Below are positions 1 through 6,730 of a DNA stretch of 25,184 nucleotides, piece by piece. Position 1 is the first letter of the stretch, and each line of letters begins with the position of its first letter. The stretch lies in assembly GCA_964495805.1 (NCBI GenBank), contig CAZBWV010000008.1, forward strand, positions 1 to 25,184. Direction: 5' to 3'. This stretch comes from JALXCH01 sp964495805 (GTDB taxonomy: Bacteria > Calditrichota > Calditrichia > RBG-13-44-9). Under the pieces are notes generated by a model. The model made no database searches. It was not told the origin of the DNA and was given only the letters and a program-made list of their open reading frames with translations. A program made the position numbers and the translations under genes.

Positions 1-16
1 CCCCCCTTATCCCCCT
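1..16. repeat. possible edge of a G/C-rich 9-bp repeat array
   Basis: The first 16 bases are C-rich and on the minus strand read GGGGATAAGGGGGG, the same kind of word as the GGGGAAATA units of the array at 6394-6501. Too little is inside the window to prove a repeat; it may be the end of a third array. Confidence 0.25.
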
Positions 17-90
17 TGAAAATAGGACATTTCCCGTAACGCTGCAACCGGAAAGCGATAAATTGCCTGATTAAACGGGAAATATTGACA

Positions 91-110
91 AATTGTTTCG
101 TTAAACAATT
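91..110. promoter_or_regulatory. 8-bp perfect inverted repeat upstream of the small secreted protein gene
   Basis: AATTGTTT (91-98) and AAACAATT (103-110) are exact inverted repeats around CGTT. The repeat follows directly on a TTGACA hexamer (85-90) and ends 22 bp before the start codon at 133. It could be an operator or a leader hairpin. No good -10 hexamer is seen at standard spacing from TTGACA, so the promoter itself is not called. Confidence 0.4.
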
Positions 111-132
111 GACCAAAAACTGGAGGGGCACC

Positions 133-498
133 ATGAAACGGACCGTTTGTTTTTGGTTTGCCCTATGGGCAATTCTGGGGTTCACCATGCTACCCTCGCA
201 TCTGTTTGCCGGGGGCACCATTCCAATTGCTGCGGATACCACCGCTATGGATACCTCTCAGGCGGTAAAGCCGGATTATTACAAAGGAGTGGACGTGAAG
301 ATTGTGTACACCTTCGAAAATGAAAAACCAACCTGGTACCGCAATGTCTGTTGCCAGCTCATACGGAAGGAAGGAAAGGTGAGTGAGATTAAAATTTTCC
401 TGAAGACCTGTACGGAGGACATTCGGGTGATTCAGGGGTTTGTAAAGTACGAAATTCGCGACCATGCCAGCAAAAAACTAATTGCCCGGGGTCCTTGA
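133..498 (+). CDS. small exported protein of unknown function (121 aa)
   Basis: The ATG at 133 is preceded by a good ribosome site (TGGAGGGG, 121-128) 4 bases away, which is why it is preferred over an in-frame upstream start at 85. The product begins with a basic residue pair and a hydrophobic stretch (about residues 4-26, ending near HLFAGG), a plausible Sec signal peptide. The mature part of about 95 residues is polar, carries a Cys-Cys pair and a third Cys, and alternates hydrophobic and charged residues as a small beta-rich domain would. I recognise no family. It converges with the CO-oxidation operon and shares the hairpin at 521-548, so it is probably transcribed alone. The function is unknown. 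Confidence 0.7.
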   Translation: MKRTVCFWFALWAILGFTMLPSHLFAGGTIPIAADTTAMDTSQAVKPDYYKGVDVKIVYTFENEKPTWYRNVCCQLIRKEGKVSEIKIFLKTCTEDIRVIQGFVKYEIRDHASKKLIARGP

Positions 499-520
499 AA
501 AACGAAACGATATGGATGGT

Positions 521-548
521 CAAAACGGGGCAGTGGTGCCCCGTTTTG
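521..548. terminator. bidirectional terminator between convergent genes
   Basis: A perfect 12-bp stem (CAAAACGGGGCA at 521-532, its complement at 537-548) with a 4-base loop lies between the stop codons of two convergent genes (498 and 553). The A/T-rich outer ends of the stem provide short U-runs in both directions. Its position 2 bp past the flavoprotein stop fits an intrinsic terminator for the coo operon and for the small secreted protein. Confidence 0.8.
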
Positions 549-550
549 AT

Positions 551-1816
551 TCATCCGAAAAAGGGGAAAGAACTCAGCCGGGCATTCTCCATCAGAGAGG
601 CAAGGTTAAAGTAGCGGGTGAGCAGGTACGGTTTCATGGATTCCACATTGGTACCGCGCATCATGAGCGAAAAGTACACCCCGGCGTTTTTGATATCGCC
701 CACCAGCCGGACCCCGGTGATGCGGCCCCGGGTGAGATAAATTTTCTTGAGCACCTCTTTGCCATCCCAATAGCTCAGTGTTTCTTCGCCTTCCACTGTT
801 CCAATGGCCATGATGGGAATCCCCAGATGTTTCAGGCTGTTCATATTGTAAGCGCCTTCGTATTGCACCTGCTCGCCCAGCGCGTTTCGGGCGGCAATCT
901 GCCCCTGTTCCACTGCATTAGGATAAATGGCATGTACGTACCGATCCCCGGTGATGCGATCGGGTACTTCCACACAATCGCCTGCAGCGTACACCTCCGG
1001 AAAGTTAGTTTGCAGATAGTCGTTTACCAGCAGTCCCCAGTGGGTTTCGAAACCGGACTGTTTCAGAAAATCCACGTTTGGACGCACACCGGTGGCAGCA
1101 ATCATTAAATCTGCGGTAAGCGCTTCACCGGATTTTAACAGCAATCCTTCGGCAAAATGTTCACCGAAAAATTCCACTCCCTCGGTGTTCAGCAGGATGC
1201 GAATACCCATTTGTTCCAGAAACTGTTGTGCCAGCCGGGAGCTATCCGCATCCAACATGCGCGGCATCACCCGGTTTTCCCTCTCCACCAGCGTGACCTG
1301 CACTCCCAGCTGATTCAGGGTGATAGCAATTTCCGTCCCGATGAATCCAGCACCTACCACGACGGCGGTTTTCACCCGACCGGATTGAATCTCTTTTTGA
1401 ATGTGTTGGGCGGCGGAAAGGCTTTTGAAGTGATGGAATCCTCCCGCCGGTCCCTGGCTATGCGGTTGACGAATGTTGGTGCGGATGGGAGCATACAGAG
1501 TACTGCCGGTGGTGATAATGAGACGGTCGTACCCAAGCTGTTCGCCGTTAGCGAATAGAAGTTTCTTCTGTTCCGGGAGGACCCGAACCACGGTGCGGGG
1601 AGAGAGATAACGGATGTTCAGTCTTTCGGTGAAATCTCGTCCGCGCCAGAAGATGACGTCTCCGCCATGCAACAGATACTCCGCCATCAACGGGGGGCTG
1701 TAAGGGGGAAATGGTTCACGGGAAATCATGGTAATGGAGACCCGGGCATCCCGGGCTCGTAGTGTTTCCGCCGCACTGACTCCTGCGGGTCCGGCACCCA
1801 CAATCACGATGTTCAT
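551..1816 (-). CDS. FAD/NAD(P)-dependent oxidoreductase of the CO dehydrogenase operon (FNOR)
   Basis: A 421-residue flavoprotein of the pyridine nucleotide-disulfide oxidoreductase fold, similar to rubredoxin and ferredoxin reductases. The N-terminal FAD Rossmann motif is GAGPAG (7-12). The second dinucleotide site is GAGFIG (155-160), followed by an acidic end to the next strand (VERE, 177-180), which usually favours NADH over NADPH. The FAD-binding AAGDC motif is at 277-281. No redox-active CxxC is seen, so it is not a disulfide reductase. Its ATG directly abuts the TAA of cooC (zero spacing), implying translational coupling. CODH operons with such a flavoprotein are known (often called CODH-FNOR) and are thought to move electrons from CooF to NAD(P)+. 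That role is inferred here from context; electron partner and nucleotide preference are untested. Confidence 0.88.
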   Translation of the reverse strand: MNIVIVGAGPAGVSAAETLRARDARVSITMISREPFPPYSPPLMAEYLLHGGDVIFWRGRDFTERLNIRYLSPRTVVRVLPEQKKLLFANGEQLGYDRLIITTGSTLYAPIRTNIRQPHSQGPAGGFHHFKSLSAAQHIQKEIQSGRVKTAVVVGAGFIGTEIAITLNQLGVQVTLVERENRVMPRMLDADSSRLAQQFLEQMGIRILLNTEGVEFFGEHFAEGLLLKSGEALTADLMIAATGVRPNVDFLKQSGFETHWGLLVNDYLQTNFPEVYAAGDCVEVPDRITGDRYVHAIYPNAVEQGQIAARNALGEQVQYEGAYNMNSLKHLGIPIMAIGTVEGEETLSYWDGKEVLKKIYLTRGRITGVRLVGDIKNAGVYFSLMMRGTNVESMKPYLLTRYFNLASLMENARLSSFPFFG

Positions 1817-2713
1817 TTATGTTTCTCCGTATTTTTCCAGTAACCGGGTTAGCTCCAGGTATTTTTGCAACAGTTCCGGAGCATAACCCTGTTCCACAAT
1901 GGGCGAAATGTCCGGTTCAATTTCTAACAACTCCTCGGTGAAAGGAATTTCGGTCAAGCTGGTAAACAGGTCGGCATCTTTGTCCTGGAGTTGTTCCCGT
2001 GCGCGCTGGCTATCCCGTTCGCTCCGTATCCGATTGAGGATCAGGTGGCGGTAAGGGATGCCCAGTTCCCGGGCAAGCCGGGCGGCATGCAATGCCACCT
2101 GCATGGAGTTAAAAGTGGCATCGGTGACAATCACCGCCTGTTTAAATCCCCTGGCAATAGCGCGTCCGAAGTGTTCTACCCCTGCCTGGGTGTCCATCAA
2201 AATCACTTCTTTTTCTCTCAGATTGATGTAGTGTACCACGGCATCCAGCAGGGCATTTTCCGGGCACAGGCATCCGGTAGCCGCCTGAACTACCGTACCC
2301 ATAACCAGTAATCGGATGTCATCTGGTGCCCGGATGCCAAAGCGGTCCACCACATCATCCACCTCCGGATTTAACCGAAGCATCAATCCCCATCCGGCGC
2401 CAGGACGGGCACCCACTTTTTCCTCAATGTAATCCAGATTGCGGGTGAGTGGTACAATGCGTTCCGCTTCCGTTTCCGGAATTCCCAGAGCGAAGGGAAG
2501 ATTCATCTGCGGGTCTTCGTCCACTGCCAGCACTTTATAGCCTTTTCGGGCAAAAAGGCGGGCAAGAATGGCGGTAGAGGTGGTTTTACCCGCACCGCCT
2601 TTCCCGGTAATCAGCACCCGAAATCCCTGTTCCACTTTTGCTCCGTTGTGCAATTCTTTCAGTACCCGGGCGGTATCGAAAATTTTCTCTCGTTGCGGAT
2701 TCTTCACCGGCAC
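1817..2713 (-). CDS. cooC: CooC, CO dehydrogenase nickel-insertion ATPase
   Basis: A 298-residue MinD/SIMIBI-class P-loop ATPase that matures the Ni-Fe-S C-cluster of CooS. The deviant Walker A motif GKGGAGKTT is at 37-45, with the signature lysine K38. A Cys-Leu-Cys motif at 148-150 matches the CXC that binds nickel at the CooC dimer interface. The start is GTG at 2713, preceded by AAAGGAG about 6 bases upstream; an N-terminal extension of about 30 residues precedes the first strand, a little longer than typical CooC (about 250-265 aa). It lies 117 bp downstream of cooS, separated by a strong hairpin, and is joined to the flavoprotein gene without a gap. It may therefore be expressed at a lower level than cooF-cooS. 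Confidence 0.93.
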   Translation of the reverse strand: MPVKNPQREKIFDTARVLKELHNGAKVEQGFRVLITGKGGAGKTTSTAILARLFARKGYKVLAVDEDPQMNLPFALGIPETEAERIVPLTRNLDYIEEKVGARPGAGWGLMLRLNPEVDDVVDRFGIRAPDDIRLLVMGTVVQAATGCLCPENALLDAVVHYINLREKEVILMDTQAGVEHFGRAIARGFKQAVIVTDATFNSMQVALHAARLARELGIPYRHLILNRIRSERDSQRAREQLQDKDADLFTSLTEIPFTEELLEIEPDISPIVEQGYAPELLQKYLELTRLLEKYGET

Positions 2714-2772
2714 CGTTCGCTCCTTTGCTTAAACATGGGTTGAGGATTTTTTCCGGTTTTCAACGTCCGTGG

Positions 2773-2813
2773 AAAAAATAAATCCGGGTGCTCCCGCTAC
2801 CGGAACACCCGGA
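2773..2813 (-). terminator. intrinsic terminator or attenuator between cooS and cooC
   Basis: Read on the minus strand, a 12-bp stem (arms 2802-2813 and 2783-2794, one G-T wobble) with a 7-base loop is followed at once by TTTATTTTTT (2782-2773). It lies just after the cooS stop (2831) and before cooC (2713). It would end or reduce transcription after cooS. No T-run follows on the plus strand, so it acts on minus-strand transcripts. Confidence 0.8.
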
Positions 2814-2830
2814 AATTGCGACCGAAACCG

Positions 2831-4732
2831 TTACACCGGGAGTCCTAAGGCTTTTCGCTTCTGATTGATGCGGTCGATCATCAGATGAGCGGCTTTCACC
2901 GGGTCTGCTTCCACGGCAAAGGTGGCACCCACCACGTCTTCCAGACCTTTGGTGAGCAGATCGGTGACGTTTTTACTCCCTACTACCGGTGGTTGGATCC
3001 CCAGGGTGGTAAAGATGCCCGAACCCACCACGTAAGCACCGATAGAGACCGCTTTTTCTGAGTACCATTCCGGTGCGGCACCGGCTAATGGCAGATCGCT
3101 GATATCCACATTCAGGGCGCGGGCCAGTTTGGCGGCCAGGTCCAGGATGCGGATGTTATCCACGCAGGAACCCATGTGCAACACCGGCGGGATGCCCAAC
3201 GCTTTGCAGATTTCCCGAAGACCCGGTCCGGCCAGTTCCGCCGCTTCCGGCTGCATCAAACCCGCTTTGGCATTGGCAACCGCAGCACAACCGGTTTCCA
3301 CCACCAGTACGTCGTGTTTAATTAGCTCTTTCGCCATATTCACATGCCCGTAGTCCTGGCGAATTTTGGGATTGTTACATCCTACAATGGCGGCTGCTCC
3401 GCGGATTTTACCCGCTACAATGGCATCAATCAGCGGCTGGAATGTGCCACCCAATGCCTCTTGGATGGCTTCCACAGAGAAACCGGCCATCAATCGAATG
3501 GGCTCTTGCGGAATTTTAACCCGTTCCTTTACTCGCAACGGATAATTTTCGATAGCCATGCGCACCATTTGTTTGGCTAATTCCAGACCACGCGCCGGAT
3601 CGAATTCCAGATGAATGGCTCCGGGGAATTTGGCTTTCTCCGAAGTGGAAACAATTTTGGTATGGTAGCATTTGGCCACCTCCACCACCGAAGGCATGAT
3701 GCACTGGTAGTCCACAATCATCATCTCCAGCGCGCCGGTTACGATGGCCAATTCCTGCATCAGGTGGTTTCCGGCGATGGGAATACCCTGGCGCATGAGC
3801 AATTCGTTGCCGGTACAGCACAAACCGGAAAGGTTAATGCCTTTGGCACCTTTCTCCCTGGCCAGTTGAATGAGTTCGGGGTCGCGCACGGCTCGCACAA
3901 TCATTTCGGACAAAATGGGATTGTGCCCGTGCACGGTGATGTTCACCTCATCTTCTTTCAGAACACCCAGATTCACCCAGCTTTCCACCGGTTTGGGCAC
4001 ACCGAAGAGGATATCGGAGATTTCCGTAGCAATCATGGAACCACCCCATCCGTCGGAGAGGGCGGTGCGCAGGCCGTGCAGCAAAATATGCACGTATTCA
4101 TTGTCCACGCCCATGTGGGTGCGGTGCAACATTTCCACATTCTCCCGGTCGATGCTGCGCGGCATGATGCCTAACTTTTCCCACAATTTCTGACGCTGTT
4201 CCGGAGCACGACCGGTCATTTGCAGTTTCTCTTTACGCATACCATATTCTTCCATCATCACCCAGGCCAGTTCTTTGGCAATTTCCCGGGGTTCCCGGTC
4301 TTTGGTCTGGACGCCGAATTCCTCTGCCAGCCGGTGCAGTTTGGGTACGTCGGTAATTTCGTAACCGGGTGCTTTCCCTTCGCCCACCAGATAGAGTACT
4401 TCCACCAGGTCGCGGCCATGGTCGGAGTGGGCTGCCGCCCCTGCGGCAATAAAGCGTCCCAGATTTCGTGCCACGATGGTGTCCGCATCTGCGCCGCACA
4501 CTCCGCGGGTGGGCCCGTTCCCAAACGGGTCAATCCGACAGGGTCCCATGGCACAGTTCCGGCAGCACAGTCCGGTAAGTCCGTATCCGCACTGGGGTTG
4601 CTGCTGTTCCAGGCGATCCCATACCGTCTCCACACCATCGTGCACCGCTTTTTTTAACATCTCTTTGGCGTCCCGGGCAATGGTGCGTCGGTTTAAAAGT
4701 TCCTCATCAATGTAAATGGGTATGTTGGCCAT
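2831..4732 (-). CDS. cooS: CooS, anaerobic Ni-containing carbon monoxide dehydrogenase catalytic subunit
   Basis: A 633-residue protein of full family length; it oxidises CO with water to CO2, releasing two electrons. Cys48 and Cys56 fit the D-cluster shared across the dimer; Cys57, Cys60, Cys65 and Cys79 fit the B-cluster, with the same spacing as Carboxydothermus CODH-II. The C-cluster ligand motifs are all present: HGHNP near 268-272, GLCCTGNE near 303-310, DYQC at 341-344, GCNNPK at 451-456, ETGCA at 479-483 and GSCVDN at 521-526. The protein should therefore be active. The ATG at 4732 has an excellent AAGGAGG site upstream. cooF ends 18 bp upstream, so the two are co-transcribed. No acetyl-CoA synthase gene is nearby, which points to the monofunctional rather than the ACS-linked type. 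Confidence 0.97.
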   Translation of the reverse strand: MANIPIYIDEELLNRRTIARDAKEMLKKAVHDGVETVWDRLEQQQPQCGYGLTGLCCRNCAMGPCRIDPFGNGPTRGVCGADADTIVARNLGRFIAAGAAAHSDHGRDLVEVLYLVGEGKAPGYEITDVPKLHRLAEEFGVQTKDREPREIAKELAWVMMEEYGMRKEKLQMTGRAPEQRQKLWEKLGIMPRSIDRENVEMLHRTHMGVDNEYVHILLHGLRTALSDGWGGSMIATEISDILFGVPKPVESWVNLGVLKEDEVNITVHGHNPILSEMIVRAVRDPELIQLAREKGAKGINLSGLCCTGNELLMRQGIPIAGNHLMQELAIVTGALEMMIVDYQCIMPSVVEVAKCYHTKIVSTSEKAKFPGAIHLEFDPARGLELAKQMVRMAIENYPLRVKERVKIPQEPIRLMAGFSVEAIQEALGGTFQPLIDAIVAGKIRGAAAIVGCNNPKIRQDYGHVNMAKELIKHDVLVVETGCAAVANAKAGLMQPEAAELAGPGLREICKALGIPPVLHMGSCVDNIRILDLAAKLARALNVDISDLPLAGAAPEWYSEKAVSIGAYVVGSGIFTTLGIQPPVVGSKNVTDLLTKGLEDVVGATFAVEADPVKAAHLMIDRINQKRKALGLPV

Positions 4733-4750
4733 TTTCTGCCTCCTTCATCT

Positions 4751-5368
4751 TCATTGTTGTTGGTTCACATCGTGTAATTCCCGTTGCCAGGTACGCAACG
4801 CCTGTAGGTTCTCCGGCAAGGGGGTCAACTCATAATCGCCGGTTTGCATCACCATGGAAACCTTTTCGGTGAATTGTTTGCGTCCCCCTTTCACAATTTC
4901 GTTGATATCACCCCATTCCAGAGCGCCGGTTTTGCAAATTTCCACGCAGGCCGGTTCTCTGCCATGTTCGGTGCGATCGGGACAGTGGTCGCATTTCAGA
5001 TTCATTATTTTGAACTTACCGTCGTAGCTGGCCTGGTCGAACACGATGACATCGAACGGGCACACCATGGCGCACATCCCGCAGGCAATGCATTTTTCCG
5101 GATGCAACCGCACGGTGTCGCTGGCTTCATCGCGATACAAAGCACCCGTAGGACAGATTTCCACACATGGTGCGGGAGAGCAGTGACGGCATTTGTTGGG
5201 GAAAGTGGTCAGATAAGGACTCGCTTCCACATGAATGCGGGGTACCGGTCGTGGTTCCTCCCACATGGCAAAGGTCAGGTCTTTGGACTGAGAATGTTCG
5301 ACAGCGCAGGCAATCTCGCAGTGCTTACAACCAATGCAGCGCTCCGGGTGCACGAAGACAGTTTTCAT
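4751..5368 (-). CDS. cooF: CooF-like four-cluster ferredoxin (electron carrier for CooS)
   Basis: A 205-residue iron-sulfur protein with 16 cysteines arranged for four [4Fe-4S] clusters: Cys11/14/17/21, Cys60/63/68/72, Cys93/96/99/103 and Cys126/129/141/145. This is the CooF/HycB/DmsB-type fold that accepts electrons from CooS. The start is placed at the ATG at 5368 because AGGAGGG lies six bases upstream; the in-frame TTG at 5374 would have the ribosome site touching it. It is the first gene of the coo operon. With no hydrogenase in view, the likely electron acceptor is the flavoprotein at the operon end; that step is inferred from gene order. Confidence 0.92.
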   Translation of the reverse strand: MKTVFVHPERCIGCKHCEIACAVEHSQSKDLTFAMWEEPRPVPRIHVEASPYLTTFPNKCRHCSPAPCVEICPTGALYRDEASDTVRLHPEKCIACGMCAMVCPFDVIVFDQASYDGKFKIMNLKCDHCPDRTEHGREPACVEICKTGALEWGDINEIVKGGRKQFTEKVSMVMQTGDYELTPLPENLQALRTWQRELHDVNQQQ

Positions 5369-5413
5369 GTGCAACCCTCCTGTTGTTTATCGGTTCATGG
5401 AATTCACACATTG

Positions 5414-5454
5414 ATCCGGTGAATAGGCTCCCAACAAGTTCTGTTTCACCGGAT
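5414..5454. promoter_or_regulatory. 10-bp inverted repeat upstream of cooF
   Basis: ATCCGGTGAA (5414-5423) and TTCACCGGAT (5445-5454) are exact inverted repeats; arm centres are 31 bp apart, about three helical turns. The repeat lies 46-86 bp before the cooF ATG. No T-run follows on either strand, so it is not a terminator. A weaker related pair (CGGTGA near 5589-5594 and TTTCACC at 5618-5624) lies just past the regulator stop codon. It could be a protein-binding site or a leader hairpin for the coo operon. Confidence 0.5.
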
Positions 5455-5504
5455 GATGGGACTGACGGTTGTTTTTCTGTACCATTCCAGATTTTCATAA
5501 TTTA

Positions 5505-5532
5505 AAAATAAAAATTTTGAGATGTTTTTCAA
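5505..5532 (-). promoter_or_regulatory. candidate coo operon promoter
   Basis: On the minus strand TTGAAA (5532-5527) is followed after 16 bp by TATTTT (5510-5505) in an A/T-rich stretch. The -35 word is the same as in two better promoters of this window (8088-8116 and 13719-13747), but the -10 is only a 4/6 match. If right, the leader is about 130 nt and includes the inverted repeat at 5414-5454. Confidence 0.3.
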
Positions 5533-5634
5533 GAAGGGTTCCGTGACCGGAAAAATTTTTTTGTGAATGGCAGAAAATCGGATTTAAACGGTGAGAAAAA
5601 GCGGAGGAACGAATGGGTTTCACCATCTGTTTTT

Positions 5635-6360
5635 TTAGAGCATCAGACGGCGACGAAATTCGTTATACTTGCGGCGGCTCACGTAAATGCGGTCGCCACT
5701 GCATTGCAGAGGCAGTTTCAATAAGTATTTGTTGCCCTCTTCCAGAATGATTTCCTCAATTTTTTGCAGATTCACAATGTAGCTGCGATGCACCCGCATG
5801 AACATCTCACCGGGAAGTTTCTCGTCTAAAATGTTCAGGTGGATGGTGGAAAGAAAACGCTGTCCGTCCTCCCGACAAATGGTGGAATAATTTCCCGTCC
5901 CCTTGATGTACACGATGCTGCGCACATTAAGCAGTTTGATTTTTCGGTTCTCGTAAATGGGGATGCGCTCTAACCGGGTTCGGGTAATCTGGTGATTGAT
6001 GCTCTCCTGATGGAAAGTGAACAGGGAGAGATCGTAGAATATGGCTATCATGTACGCCAGTTTGCCCTGCTCGTCATACAGTTTGGACAATTTGGCCCAG
6101 AGCAGGAAGGCATTGCCCGGACCCTCCCATACCTGAATGATGGGATATTCGTCCACGTTAATCTCCTGACCACGGAACATTTTCTGGATTTTCTTCCGTG
6201 CTTCCGGAGTGTGCAAATCGATGATGCTTTTGTTAAACAGATTCCCATGGGTCAGCGAAAGTAATTTCTGGGCATAAGCGTTTACGTATTTGATTTTGAA
6301 ATCAGGTCCAACAATCACAATGGCGGTGCGAACTTCTTCTAAAAAGTCATTGATATTCAT
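5635..6360 (-). CDS. PAS-LytTR transcription regulator, candidate RcoM-like CO sensor
   Basis: A 241-residue single-component regulator. Residues about 1-115 form a PAS domain (VGPDFKIKYVNAYAQKLL at 17-34; AYMIAIFYDLS at 102-112). Residues about 135-241 form a LytTR DNA-binding domain (VRSIVYIKGTGNYSTI; FMRVHRSYIVNL). PAS plus LytTR is the architecture of RcoM, the heme-based CO regulator of Burkholderia xenovorans and other CO oxidisers. His50 in DLHTPEARKKI falls in a motif that, from memory, matches the heme-ligand His of RcoM (ELHPEKSRAKL-like). The second RcoM ligand, a Met about 30 residues later, has no obvious counterpart at that spacing. It is encoded just upstream of cooF in the same orientation, about 270 bp away, and has no strong ribosome site (GGGTACCCT precedes the ATG). 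The LytTR call is firm; CO sensing is inferred. Confidence 0.8.
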   Translation of the reverse strand: MNINDFLEEVRTAIVIVGPDFKIKYVNAYAQKLLSLTHGNLFNKSIIDLHTPEARKKIQKMFRGQEINVDEYPIIQVWEGPGNAFLLWAKLSKLYDEQGKLAYMIAIFYDLSLFTFHQESINHQITRTRLERIPIYENRKIKLLNVRSIVYIKGTGNYSTICREDGQRFLSTIHLNILDEKLPGEMFMRVHRSYIVNLQKIEEIILEEGNKYLLKLPLQCSGDRIYVSRRKYNEFRRRLML

Positions 6361-6393
6361 AGGGTACCCGTTGGTTTGTTAACATAAGGCATT

Positions 6394-6501
6394 TGGGGTA
6401 TAAGGGGAATAGGGGAGATAAGGGATATAAGGGATATAAGGGAGATAAGGGAAATAGGGGAAATAGGGGAAATAAGGGGAATAAGGGATTTGGGGGATAT
6501 C
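6394..6501. repeat. 9-bp G-rich tandem repeat array (about 12 units)
   Basis: On the plus strand, units follow the form [AG]GGG[GA][AGT]ATA in strict 9-bp register: AGGGGAATA, GGGGAGATA, AGGGATATA (twice), AGGGAGATA, AGGGAAATA, GGGGAAATA (twice), AGGGGAATA, then decayed units AGGGATTTG and GGGGATATC. Every unit supplies a GGG or GGGG run separated by 5-6 bases, so the plus strand could fold into G-quadruplexes. It lies 34-141 bp upstream of the LytTR regulator start codon, within its promoter or leader. Confidence 0.9.
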
Positions 6502-6679
6502 GGGAGAGAAAGGGGATGAATGGATACGGTTGTTCGGGTTCTGTGGAGAACGCTGTGTGGGAATATGCCGGTCATGTTCTTTTGCCTGATATTTTCTTCG
6601 TTATGGCACTTTTAACTTTTTGTTTTCCCCATATTGGAATTTGCCCCTGATGCTCCTGCAATGTTAGCCTCTTTTATCA

Positions 6680-6730
6680 AAATAAAAAATCCCTCATTTT
6701 AAAACAAGATGAAAACGGAGAAATGAGATT
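6680..6730 (-). terminator. probable terminator of the DUF2851 gene
   Basis: Directly after the TAA at 6731-6733, the minus strand has AATCTCATTT (6730-6721) and, 20 bp on, AAATGAGGGATT (6700-6689), which pair over 10 bp with a 2-base bulge, followed by a T-rich run (6690-6680). The stem is A/T-rich and the loop long, so it is weaker than the other terminators listed. Confidence 0.5.

Larger units (their letters stand above)
6361..6730. other. 370-bp gene-free stretch upstream of the LytTR regulator
   Basis: This interval separates the start of the LytTR regulator from the stop of the DUF2851 gene. It holds the 9-bp repeat array (6394-6501), an 8-bp palindrome TGTTAACA (6377-6384) 17 bp before the regulator start, and a terminator-like hairpin at the far end. 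The open frames within it are products of the repeat periodicity and I do not call a gene. Confidence 0.6.

Noticed and set aside
3611..4174. 187-codon plus-strand frame opposite cooS
   Set aside because: It lies entirely antisense to highly conserved CODH sequence and is an artefact of its composition.
5583..5592. Partial match to the generic LytTR 9-bp binding word near the regulator stop codon
   Set aside because: Only one imperfect copy was found; LytTR sites normally come as two or three spaced direct repeats.
5613..5753. Short plus-strand frame with a good GGAGGAACG ribosome-like site, antisense to the LytTR gene end
   Set aside because: It runs antisense through the conserved LytTR domain and has no recognisable product; the site is likely chance.
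6393..6650. 85-codon plus-strand frame with collagen-like Gly-X-Y repeats
   Set aside because: The Gly-X-Y pattern is forced by GGG in a 9-bp unit read in frame; the frame starts at TTG without a ribosome site and its tail after the array has no recognisable protein character.
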